A stretch of DNA of 64,000 nt, taken from the NCBI RefSeq assembly GCF_003173575.1, contig NZ_QGNY01000007.1, positions 186,001-250,000 on the forward strand. Direction: 5' to 3'. Shown in pieces: positions 28,255-36,879 of this stretch; position 1 is the first letter of the stretch, and each line of letters begins with the position of its first letter. This DNA comes from Pedobacter paludis (GTDB lineage: Bacteria > Bacteroidota > Bacteroidia > Sphingobacteriales > Sphingobacteriaceae). The notes under the pieces were generated by a model that was not told the origin of the DNA, did not search any database, and was given only the letters and a program-made list of their open reading frames with translations. Both the position numbers and the translations under genes were made by a program.

Positions 28255-28279
28255 AAGCATTTTAAATAAGTTAATAAAG

Positions 28280-28690
28280 ATGGAAACAAGACCACCTATA
28301 CCCCCATTTAATCTAGAAACAGCATTACAAAAAGTTCAGCTTGCAGAAGACGCCTGGAACACTCAGGATCCTTTGAGAATATCTTTAGCCTATTCAATTA
28401 ATAGTGAATGGCGTAATAGAGATACTTTCATCAACGGGAGAGAGGAAATCGTAAAATTTTTAACAAAGAAATGGTCAAAGGAATTAAACTACCGTCTTAA
28501 AAAAGAGCTATGGGCATTCAATGAAAACCGAATTGCGGTCAGATTTGAGTACGAATATCAAAACGTTCAATCACAATGGTTTAGGGCTTATGGCAATGAG
28601 AACTGGGAGTTCGATACAAACGGACTGATGACCAAAAGATATGCGAGTATAAACGACCTTCCCATTCATGAATCTGAAAGACGCTTATAG
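28280..28690 (+). CDS. NTF2-like family protein (DUF1348 type)
   Basis: 136 residues. Nuclear-transport-factor-2/SnoaL-like fold with the DUF1348 pattern: AEDAWNTQDPLRISLAYS, SEWRNRDTFINGREEIVKFL, then a beta sheet with VRFEYEYQ and WFRAYGNENWEF. Members of this group are small and have no assigned reaction. It follows the MBL hydrolase by 25 bp, on the same strand. Confidence 0.9.
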   Translation: METRPPIPPFNLETALQKVQLAEDAWNTQDPLRISLAYSINSEWRNRDTFINGREEIVKFLTKKWSKELNYRLKKELWAFNENRIAVRFEYEYQNVQSQWFRAYGNENWEFDTNGLMTKRYASINDLPIHESERRL

Positions 28691-28789
28691 TGAGCCTGTA
28701 CATCAACTGAGATTACATAAGAAAATACCCTTAAAGTAAAATTTAATTTCGGCATTTGTAACAAATAAAAACAATTTCAAAGAGAAAAA

Positions 28790-29785
28790 ATGAAAAAATT
28801 CAGCATGCTGATGACTACGGTTTTGATCGCGGCATCCAGCCTAACGATAACCCGTGCGCAAACGGTGAAGAGTTCCAAAACGCCAGTGCGTTCGCTTGCA
28901 TCGCAAAAGCATTCACAAAGTTCAAATATTATGGAATATCGAAAAATAAAGGTGGAAGATACCGAAATATTTTATAGAGAGGCGGGTGAAAAGGCAAAAC
29001 CAGTAATCCTACTCCTACACGGATTTCCGTCATCCTCCCACATGTACAGAAATCTAATCGCAAAACTGGCGCCAGACTACCACATAATTGCGCCCGATTA
29101 TCCTGGTTTCGGGATGAGCAGCAGTCCATCTCCTGAAACGTTTAATTACACATTCGACCATCTTTCGGAGATTGTTGAAAAATTTATCGATAACCTTAAG
29201 TTAACATCCATTACCTTTTACCTGCAGGATTATGGTGGTCCGATTGGATTTCGGATTGCGACCCGCAGGCCCGAATTGGTTAAGGCATTAATCATCCAGA
29301 ACGCCAATATGTATATGGAAGGAATTGGGCCTGATGTTCAGAAAATCGGTGCTTTAAGTGCGGCAAAGGATACTGAAGGCCTTAAAGCAGCGGCGAATTA
29401 CATGATGTCTTTGGAAGGAATAAAGGAACAGTACCTATATGGCGCATCCCAACCCGAGCGAATCAGTCCTGACAGTTATTATATGGATCATTTCTTTTTT
29501 GAGCAGCCGGGCATAAAAGACATCCAAAAGGTGCTTTTCAGAGACTATGAAAATAATTTCCCAAAGTATCCAGAATGGCAAAATTACCTTCGCAAGCATC
29601 AGCCTCCAACACTTTTGGTCTGGGGAAAGAATGATAAAATATTCCCGGGTGCCGGAGCGACTGCCTATAAGAAAGACTTACCAAAAGCAGAAGTTCACCT
29701 CTTTAACGGCGGACACTTTCTGTTGGAGGAAAGCGGTGAAGAAGTAGCCGCTTTGATACAGAGCTTTCTGAAAAAATTAAAATAA
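28790..29785 (+). CDS. Exported haloalkane-dehalogenase/epoxide-hydrolase-type alpha/beta-hydrolase
   Basis: 331 residues; a signal peptide ends near TRAQ, then a Ser/Lys-rich linker of about 25 residues. The hydrolase core mirrors the gene at 19796: LLLHGFPSSSHMYRN, nucleophile Asp about residue 147 in LQDYGGPIG, GKNDKIFP and GGHFLLEE. The Asp nucleophile places it with dehalogenases and epoxide hydrolases. The two genes look like paralogues with different localisation (cytoplasmic versus exported). A strong terminator follows. Confidence 0.9.
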   Translation: MKKFSMLMTTVLIAASSLTITRAQTVKSSKTPVRSLASQKHSQSSNIMEYRKIKVEDTEIFYREAGEKAKPVILLLHGFPSSSHMYRNLIAKLAPDYHIIAPDYPGFGMSSSPSPETFNYTFDHLSEIVEKFIDNLKLTSITFYLQDYGGPIGFRIATRRPELVKALIIQNANMYMEGIGPDVQKIGALSAAKDTEGLKAAANYMMSLEGIKEQYLYGASQPERISPDSYYMDHFFFEQPGIKDIQKVLFRDYENNFPKYPEWQNYLRKHQPPTLLVWGKNDKIFPGAGATAYKKDLPKAEVHLFNGGHFLLEESGEEVAALIQSFLKKLK

Positions 29786-29792
29786 AAGAATT

Positions 29793-29824
29793 AGGCCGGG
29801 CACATAAAAATGTCCGGCCTTTTC
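29793..29824. terminator. Bidirectional terminator hairpin
   Basis: AGGCCGG pairs with CCGGCCT, extended by ACAT/ATGT with one bulged base, followed by TTTTC. It lies between the convergent genes at 28790 and 29829. Confidence 0.85.
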
Positions 29825-29828
29825 ATTA

Positions 29829-30431
29829 TTAAATCTCTTTTAATCTTTTGATTTCCTGTTCAAGCCGCTCTATATATGCTTTTTGCGGTTTTAAAAGTTC
29901 CTCGATCTCTTCAAGGGTATATTTTGGAACAATATGTTGTGGGCAGTTCCAATCGTAAGCGGATATTTTGAATGTCAACATCCATTCCGGTTTATGTTTA
30001 TAGGCCTCAGGTTTCAATAGCTCATAAAGCCTTGGGTTTTTATCGATTTCAACAACCTCAGCTTTCGCATATATTTTTAGCCGTGCTTTCAGCGGGTAGG
30101 AAAGAAGAATAAGTGAAACATTTGGATTCCTGGAAATATTAGCTGCAGTAATGTACTGCCTGTTCCCTGTAAAATCAACTATCCCGATTGTACCTTTATC
30201 GATAACCTTAATAAAACCTTTGGGGCCTCCTCTATGCTGGATGTAAGGATATTGATTTTCCCCAAATGAGGCAATATAAAAGCTATCTATATCACTTATA
30301 AAGTCAATTTCAGAATCGGTAAGTCCATCTACAAAGCTTCTTTTTTCCATGCGGTCATAATTCAGCCGGCTACCAAGCTTCTCCTGTAGATTTTTAACTG
30401 CATCCGTAAATGCGAGCTGTGCGTAGTTCAT
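29829..30431 (-). CDS. Pyridoxamine-5'-phosphate-oxidase-family flavin-binding protein
   Basis: 200 residues. Split-barrel flavin-binding fold: FYIASFGENQYPYIQHRGGPKGFIKV (strand pair facing the isoalloxazine), IGIVDFTGNRQYITAANI (FMN phosphate contact) and NVSLILLSYPLKARLKIYAKAEV. A C-terminal helix rich in Lys/Glu follows. Many such proteins are FMN/F420 oxidoreductases of unknown substrate rather than true PdxH. It lies 26 bp downstream of the GAPDH gene on the same strand, so probably co-transcribed. Confidence 0.9.
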   Translation of the reverse strand: MNYAQLAFTDAVKNLQEKLGSRLNYDRMEKRSFVDGLTDSEIDFISDIDSFYIASFGENQYPYIQHRGGPKGFIKVIDKGTIGIVDFTGNRQYITAANISRNPNVSLILLSYPLKARLKIYAKAEVVEIDKNPRLYELLKPEAYKHKPEWMLTFKISAYDWNCPQHIVPKYTLEEIEELLKPQKAYIERLEQEIKRLKEI

Positions 30432-30457
30432 AGTTTAAATTTAAGCTTTATTTTTTT

Positions 30458-31441
30458 TTATAAGGCACCAATCTGTCTAATCATTTGATTCGTAAATCCC
30501 CACTCATTATCATACCAGGACATCACTTTTACCAAATCACCCTCTACAACCCTAGTCATGGCTAAATCCACTATTGAGGCTAAGGGACTTTTTATAATAT
30601 CGGTGGAAACCAGCGGTTCATCTGTTGTACCAACCACTTCTTTATACCTTGACGATAAGGATTCCTCTATCAAAATCTCATTGATCTCTTCGGCACTGGT
30701 GGGCCTTTCAGAAATAAATGTGACATCAGAAATAGATCCGACAGAAACCGGGACCCTAACGGCAACCCCATCAAATTTACCGGCATATTGTGGAAGTGCT
30801 TTTGTAGTTGCTATCGCTGCCCCTGTTGCAGCGGGCGCCAGATTAATTCCTGCAGTCCTGCCCATTCTGGGTTCTTTTTTCGAGGGAGCATCCATCAATG
30901 TCTGTGATGCTGTATAGGCATGAGTGGTGTTTAAAACCGCTTTTTTAATCCCGATTCTGCGGCCTAAAATTTCGATAATCGGACTTATATTATTTGTGGT
31001 ACAGCTTGCACAGGAGAAGATATTAACTTTGCCTTCATCGGTATTTACCCCGTGAACAATTGTAGGGGTATCTTTTGTCGGCCCTGATATGACAACGAAT
31101 TTTGCTCCGGAAGCCAGATGCTTTTCTGCATCGGCCCGGTTTGTGAATAGCCCCGTACTTTCGATCACCACCTCGGCCTGAAATTCACTCCAGGGCAAAT
31201 CCGAGATTTCACGCACTGAACTGTAATGAAAAGATTTATCACCGATATAAACCATATTTTCACTATGCGTAACCTCACGCTCATAACGACCGTAAATGCT
31301 ATCATACTTCAAGAGATATACTGCATTTTCGATACTCATCAGATCATTTACTGCAACCAGTTCTAAATGATCACTTTCCATGATTAATTTTAAGGATGCC
31401 CTTCCAATGCGTCCTAAACCGTTTATTCCTATTTTTTTCAT
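30458..31441 (-). CDS. gap: Type I glyceraldehyde-3-phosphate dehydrogenase
   Basis: 327 residues. NAD-binding GINGLGRIGRASLKL with VNDL (Asp for the adenosine ribose, NAD preference), catalytic motif FSCASCTTNN with Cys about residue 147, HAYTASQTLMDAP with the catalytic His shifted to the family position, and WYDNEWGF at the C-terminus. The usual second Cys of the SCTTNC motif is Asn here. It oxidises glyceraldehyde 3-phosphate in glycolysis. Not being with pgk/tpi, and paired with a flavin-binding protein, suggests an accessory copy, possibly redox- or stress-related. Confidence 0.94.
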   Translation of the reverse strand: MKKIGINGLGRIGRASLKLIMESDHLELVAVNDLMSIENAVYLLKYDSIYGRYEREVTHSENMVYIGDKSFHYSSVREISDLPWSEFQAEVVIESTGLFTNRADAEKHLASGAKFVVISGPTKDTPTIVHGVNTDEGKVNIFSCASCTTNNISPIIEILGRRIGIKKAVLNTTHAYTASQTLMDAPSKKEPRMGRTAGINLAPAATGAAIATTKALPQYAGKFDGVAVRVPVSVGSISDVTFISERPTSAEEINEILIEESLSSRYKEVVGTTDEPLVSTDIIKSPLASIVDLAMTRVVEGDLVKVMSWYDNEWGFTNQMIRQIGAL

Positions 31442-31825
31442 ATTATTTTGATTATCTATAATACCATATGATTGTGACTTTATGATGTAAACCTATCAAA
31501 TTTATCTTGACAGAAAGCGGATTCAGCAATCAGAAAACTGATAGCAAATACTATTGAAGTGATAAATGGCAACAGCCAATAATTTTCGAAGCATCACAGC
31601 CAAAGCCAAAAAAATCAGCAAATCGCTGCCGGAAAGCTTGCAACGATTTTACCTCAACAAAGTGGGGATTACAGCAAGTGACAATCGTTTCCATACGACA
31701 TCGAAAACCTATAGGGCTAGACATATTCGGTTCAGATTTTTATATTTTACTTTATCAGCATAACCGAAGCGCTGCGTCGACACCTTAGGTAAAAAGGAAA
31801 TTAAGTTTTAACGTCTATTATCCCA
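31442..31825. other. Intergenic region, no gene recognised
   Basis: About 380 bp between gap and the outer-membrane protein gene. A 65-codon + strand frame (31566-31763) has no recognisable feature and is not called. No RNA or terminator identified. Confidence 0.4.
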
Positions 31826-34369
31826 TTATAATCTGGTTTTAAGGGAAAGTGTGGGATAAAAACCTTCTTTTGAATATCCAACAGTCAGATTAATTAGCGC
31901 AGAAGATGCAGGAGCGAAATAGAGCCCGGCTCCAATACCATGGTGTAAACGGTTACTATGCTCACCGCGTTCCCAAACCCTACCAAAATCATACATCGTA
32001 TTCAATCCAAATTCCCCGGGAAGGATGTAGCTTAAAAACTCCCCTAGTTTTATCCTGACTTCTGCATTATTAAACGCACTGTAATCACCTGTGAACCGGA
32101 ATTTTCTATAACCGGTTAAATTATCAGTTCCCCCTAAATATGGCAGCTGAAAAAATTCTGGCCTTCCTGCACTGAGCCCTACACCCAGGCGGTTGCTGAA
32201 AACAACAGTTCCTGTTTTATTCAGTTTAATAAACAGTGTAAATTCAGAATTCAATACCCCGACACGACTGGCGCTTTGTCCGAAACCAGTCAGTAATTCA
32301 AGGTTTGATTTGAAAATTGTTCCGGATTGTGGAAGGACTTTCTTATCTCTGTTATCCATAAACAATTGGAGTATTGTGCCAATCTGAAAATTATTCAGAC
32401 TAACTGGCCTGTTGGAATTGTTTTCCGCCAGATAACCATTAATGAATTTTTCTTTATTTTTTGAATCTGAATAATGAAAATACTGAAACAATGGTCCGAA
32501 TGAAAAATTATTATCCGCCCAGCGCTTCCTGATCAAAGCCTTTAAGGTAAAAAGATCAAAACGTGCCCGGTAGAAACTAGCTGGCGAAGATTTCCGATCG
32601 AATTCACTTTCATTCCCAGCGCCAAAATAATTGCGGGTATTATTTGGGGCATTTACTTTTAGATCGATAAGCAGATCATTGTTTTCAATAGAATTCAGCC
32701 ACTCACCCAAATAATGCAAGCTAAATGCTGAAGTATTCCATGCGTATAAAGCAGAAAATGAATGCGTACTTGCAAAAGGCTCTTTCCTAAAACCCGGTAC
32801 AGTAAATCTGTGCGATACACCAATCATAGCACCATCATCCACATTAAATCCGAAGTTAGCAAGAGTTAATTTTCGAGAATAAAGATTAGTCGCAAAATAA
32901 GTAAAATTAGACGTATCGGTAGCCAGTCTCGTTTTCAGCCGGTGATTCACATCGGCAATATCATCCTGCGGCTTTCCATAAAAAATTAATGGTTTACCCT
33001 TCCATTGAACCTTTACATGTTTTATATCAGAACCTCCAATCAAACGAACCTTAATCCTTGAATCACCCGATTCCATCAAAACACTGTCCTTTCCTTCCCG
33101 AAGAAATATGCGCAACTCTTTAGTGATCGACGGATCAAATTCCCGCTGAAAGATTTGCGCTGAAGCGCTCTCCCCCATTCCAGGCTTGGAAACAATAAGT
33201 TGCAGATATCCATTGCCTTTTTCCATCAGGCTTACCCGTTCATCCTGATCGCTGAGAGGTACATCCACAATTCTGTTAAAGAAACGGTAATATTGATCCA
33301 TCAGATCAGGGAGTGCATTTCGGCGCATCTTCATTTGTTCGAGCAGTTGTGCCCTAACATCCGGATCCGTCGAGTCAGGAAGTTTAAGTAGTGCCTGAGC
33401 AAGAAGGGAATCGGTCATGACAGCACAGAATTCTGTAATGGTATTATTCCATTGCAACTGACTGATGCCGGAAAACAGCTGTGAGTTTAGATTTCTTCCC
33501 TCCCATAAGAACCAGTTAATATTCTGAATATTTCTTTCATAACCCTGCATCATAGGCAATAGCCAGCTAGACTGTGCCAGCCGTTGTATGCTACCATCCG
33601 AACGGTAAAAAACCTGATCCCGGTCACGTGGTACTGGGGTGTATTCAGTGCCATCTGCTCTGGCGTCTACTACCCAGCGCCATTGATCTTCGTGCCTATC
33701 CCAGTCACCTAAAAGTACATCTAAAGCCTTTGCTTTTAAATAGGTTTGCCAGTCTACCCGATTTCGATAACTGCTTGCTATCTTCTTTAACATTTTTTCG
33801 GTGTTATCCGATTTGCCCATAGGCTCCCGTTCTTCTAAAAGACAAAGCGTATTAGCAAAGTCCTTTGCATAGACCCCCAGCCCAGCCTCTTGTGCAACAA
33901 CTCCGATGATGGGATTACTATGGGGAATCCCGGCAGCTTGAGCCAAGACAGGAACAACAAGGGCTCCGAAAGGGTGTTGTGCAGACATGTTATCCTCTAA
34001 AATTCCCAACAGAAATGTTTCCCTAAGTGGAGCTGGAATCAAAACTGCAGGAAATTTCAATACCGACCTCAGCGTCCATTCCTGGCCACTAGCATCCCGT
34101 AGCCTTAGCGTCTTCGACTGATTGCCCCCTCCGGCTTGAATTGCGGTAAGTCCTCCCGATATCCGTGAAAGCCTGATTAAAGGAACTTTAACAGGACGGG
34201 CATAATCTTTTCGATAGTTTTCACCAAAAACCTTTCGGTGCAATCTGCCTACACGATCATATTTTGCCCAGGGTATTATGGTTACCGAATCCACTTTTTG
34301 ATTCTGGCCTTTTGCTGCCGGAATGGCCAGCACGAAAGCAAGAATAAAAAAAATATATTGTCTAATCAT
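31826..34369 (-). CDS. Omp85/BamA-type outer-membrane barrel with kinase-like N-terminal region
   Basis: The start at 34369 gives a clean signal peptide (AIPAAKGQ). The C-terminal half (about residues 480-847) is an Omp85/surface-antigen barrel: ANFGFNVDDGAMIGVSHRFTV, FFQLPYLGGTDNLTGYRKFRF (the conserved L6-type segment), ending in LKTRL. The N-terminal half carries ALDVLLGDWDRHEDQWRW, which resembles the catalytic loop of HipA/FAM20-like kinases, and LRDASGQEWTLRSVLKFP upstream. In related Bacteroidota proteins a metallophosphoesterase precedes this region; it is absent here. The function is unknown. Confidence 0.8.
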   Translation of the reverse strand: MIRQYIFFILAFVLAIPAAKGQNQKVDSVTIIPWAKYDRVGRLHRKVFGENYRKDYARPVKVPLIRLSRISGGLTAIQAGGGNQSKTLRLRDASGQEWTLRSVLKFPAVLIPAPLRETFLLGILEDNMSAQHPFGALVVPVLAQAAGIPHSNPIIGVVAQEAGLGVYAKDFANTLCLLEEREPMGKSDNTEKMLKKIASSYRNRVDWQTYLKAKALDVLLGDWDRHEDQWRWVVDARADGTEYTPVPRDRDQVFYRSDGSIQRLAQSSWLLPMMQGYERNIQNINWFLWEGRNLNSQLFSGISQLQWNNTITEFCAVMTDSLLAQALLKLPDSTDPDVRAQLLEQMKMRRNALPDLMDQYYRFFNRIVDVPLSDQDERVSLMEKGNGYLQLIVSKPGMGESASAQIFQREFDPSITKELRIFLREGKDSVLMESGDSRIKVRLIGGSDIKHVKVQWKGKPLIFYGKPQDDIADVNHRLKTRLATDTSNFTYFATNLYSRKLTLANFGFNVDDGAMIGVSHRFTVPGFRKEPFASTHSFSALYAWNTSAFSLHYLGEWLNSIENNDLLIDLKVNAPNNTRNYFGAGNESEFDRKSSPASFYRARFDLFTLKALIRKRWADNNFSFGPLFQYFHYSDSKNKEKFINGYLAENNSNRPVSLNNFQIGTILQLFMDNRDKKVLPQSGTIFKSNLELLTGFGQSASRVGVLNSEFTLFIKLNKTGTVVFSNRLGVGLSAGRPEFFQLPYLGGTDNLTGYRKFRFTGDYSAFNNAEVRIKLGEFLSYILPGEFGLNTMYDFGRVWERGEHSNRLHHGIGAGLYFAPASSALINLTVGYSKEGFYPTLSLKTRL

Positions 34370-34599
34370 GGCGATTAATTTTAGCATGCTGTAAGTGTCC
34401 TAAACTGAAGCATGAAGGTCAGGTTACAGCTGAATAAATAGAAATAATGATTTTCATAAATGCTATTATTTTGTTGATAGATCGATATCGATTCAAGACT
34501 CCAACCCACCATTTATTATAATTCTGATAAATACTATAACGGTTGTTTTGATGGCTTTCGCCAGCCTATGCCGTAATTTGAATACCCAAAGAACATAAC

Positions 34600-36864
34600 A
34601 TGCTTATGAAAATTTTTAGCCTGCTGATGCTGTTTACCATCTCAACTATTTCTGTAATGGCTCAAAACAGCAGCCTTGAAGAACTTCCTGTGTCAGAGCT
34701 AAAAAAAAGGCTTTCCCAGCACCATGCGGATACGATGAAAATAAAATTAAAAATTGCGCTGGGAAGAGTTTTGTTGGTTAAACCAGGCGGTGGAAGTCTT
34801 GAAATAGACACTGCGATGAGGTATTCAATAGAAGCAGAGCAATTAAGCCGTAGGATCGGATATTCTAAAGGCATCATCAACGCCATTTTGCTGAGGGCAC
34901 TCACCTTAAATAAAAAAAATGAGGCTGACACGGGACTTAAAACTGCAAAACAGGCCCTAGCATATTCCATCAAAATCGGTGAAGAAACGGGAATTGCGGA
35001 ATCGTATGTCGTAATTGGCCAGCATTACGCCATATCTAAACCGGAAGAACTGGTTAAGAGAATGGAATACTACCGAAAAGCAAGTGATATTTTTAGAAAA
35101 ACGCACAATTTTTATCGGCTTGCCTCTTCTTTACAAGGTGATGCGGAAATGTTGTTGTTAAACAGGCAACATATGGAAGCGATAAAAATACTGTTCGAAG
35201 CCATCAATGTTAATAAGTCGATCGGGAACAAGTCCATTCAGGGAATATATTGGCTGATTGGTCGAACACTGAATGAACTTGGAGATTTTCCCAGTGCGCT
35301 GAAGTATTCGCTTCTCGCAATTAAATCCGCCAAAGCAGTCAATGACACAACCTTAACTGTTGCCAGCATAAATTTCACGACATCGAGCGTATATACTTAT
35401 ATGAAGGATTATAAGAATGCGCTTCCTTATGCGTTAAAGGCCTTAAAAATTGCGGAGCATTATAACGATTCGGATTATATATTTACAATCTCCATCTCCA
35501 CAGCTTTTAATTACACGAGAGTGAATAAATTAGATGATGCCCTGAAACTGTTGAGAAATATTTGGCAATATGCAAAGAATGATGCGGATTCCCTTTATAT
35601 CATGACCTACTTCTTGGGCAACCTTAATTATGCAAAAAAGTATAAAGAAGCGGCATTTTATGCAGGCGAGGTCACGCGTCTGCTCAAAAAGATCCCGCCA
35701 GATAATTTTAACAATAGGATTACGGCATATAATTTTTTAGCCGCTCACTATATTGATACCAGGCAGATAAAACTTGCCTACCAATATGCAGACGCATATG
35801 CAGCAGTCGTCAGATCCTTCAATTTCCCTATAGGCATTAGGTCGGTAGAAAACATGTATTATAAACTGGATTCACTGCAGGGCAACTATAAATCTGCCAT
35901 TAAGCACCACTTATTGTCCGAAGAAATAAAGGACTCAATAGAAAATGTTACCAAAGCTTATCAGGTATCGCTTTTGCAAATTGAAAACGATACGGAGAAA
36001 AAGAATAACGATATTGACACCCTCACCAAAGCGGGGCATGCTAAGGATGATGCATTGAAGCGTACACAATTGATGCAAAAAGTTATTATGACCATGTCAG
36101 TTTTACTGGCCATTATTACTGCACTGATATTTAGCCGATATCGGCTTAAACAAAGAACCAACCGGAAACTTGAAGAAAGTCAGCGAGAATTAGACCAGAA
36201 AAATACTTATCTGGAAAGTATGAATACCGAACAAGAAAAGCTTTTGAAAGAAAAGGAATGGTTAATTAAAGAAGTTCACCACCGGGTTAAGAATAACCTC
36301 CAAATGGTTACAAGCTTATTGAGCTCACAAACAACATATCTTGATAATGATGCTGCAATTTTAGCTGTAAATGATAGTTTGCGTAGAATGCAGGCCATGT
36401 CGATGATTCATCAAAAGTTGTATCAGGATGATAACGTATCAACTATATTTATGCCCGAATATATAGATGAACTTATTCATTATCTTCGCGACAGCTTTGA
36501 TGATAACCACAGGATTATTTTTAACCAGAAGATCGAAAACTTAAACCTGGATGTCACCCAGGCAATTCCTTTAGGTCTTATTATTACTGAGAGTATAGTC
36601 AATTCAATCAAATATGCATTTCTGAACAGCAAAGCTGGAATAGTTGATATCTCTTTAGGGCAAGAAGGTCCCGATCATCTGTTACTCTTCATTGCTGACA
36701 ACGGAACCGGATTACCTAAAGGCATGGAAAAATCACCCTTGAACTCCCTCGGTTTAGACTTAATGCAGGGACTTGCCCGGCAACTGAAGGGAACGTTTCA
36801 GATCGAAAACAACAATGGCGTTCAAATAAAAATCAAATTCATTCATCCGGAAAATACAATTTAG
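34600..36864 (+). CDS. TPR-containing sensor histidine kinase (HisKA_2)
   Basis: 754 residues. A signal peptide (ISVMAQ) is followed by about 400 residues of TPR-like helical pairs (ALKYSLLAIKSAKAV, ALPYALKALKIAEHY), so the sensor is periplasmic. One membrane segment (VIMTMSVLLAIITALIF) follows, then a coiled coil and a HisKA_2 domain (WLIKEVHHRVKNNLQMV with the phospho-His). The HATPase_c domain shows ITESIVNSIKYAF and DNGTGLP. An alternative start lies 6 bp later. The sigma-54 response regulator 15 bp downstream is the clear partner. Confidence 0.93.
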   Translation: MLMKIFSLLMLFTISTISVMAQNSSLEELPVSELKKRLSQHHADTMKIKLKIALGRVLLVKPGGGSLEIDTAMRYSIEAEQLSRRIGYSKGIINAILLRALTLNKKNEADTGLKTAKQALAYSIKIGEETGIAESYVVIGQHYAISKPEELVKRMEYYRKASDIFRKTHNFYRLASSLQGDAEMLLLNRQHMEAIKILFEAINVNKSIGNKSIQGIYWLIGRTLNELGDFPSALKYSLLAIKSAKAVNDTTLTVASINFTTSSVYTYMKDYKNALPYALKALKIAEHYNDSDYIFTISISTAFNYTRVNKLDDALKLLRNIWQYAKNDADSLYIMTYFLGNLNYAKKYKEAAFYAGEVTRLLKKIPPDNFNNRITAYNFLAAHYIDTRQIKLAYQYADAYAAVVRSFNFPIGIRSVENMYYKLDSLQGNYKSAIKHHLLSEEIKDSIENVTKAYQVSLLQIENDTEKKNNDIDTLTKAGHAKDDALKRTQLMQKVIMTMSVLLAIITALIFSRYRLKQRTNRKLEESQRELDQKNTYLESMNTEQEKLLKEKEWLIKEVHHRVKNNLQMVTSLLSSQTTYLDNDAAILAVNDSLRRMQAMSMIHQKLYQDDNVSTIFMPEYIDELIHYLRDSFDDNHRIIFNQKIENLNLDVTQAIPLGLIITESIVNSIKYAFLNSKAGIVDISLGQEGPDHLLLFIADNGTGLPKGMEKSPLNSLGLDLMQGLARQLKGTFQIENNNGVQIKIKFIHPENTI

Positions 36865-36879
36865 CTAACTTTATATCAT

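Noticed and set aside
31566..31763. 65-codon + strand open frame
   Set aside because: Basic, featureless, no homologous pattern; probably chance in a spacer.
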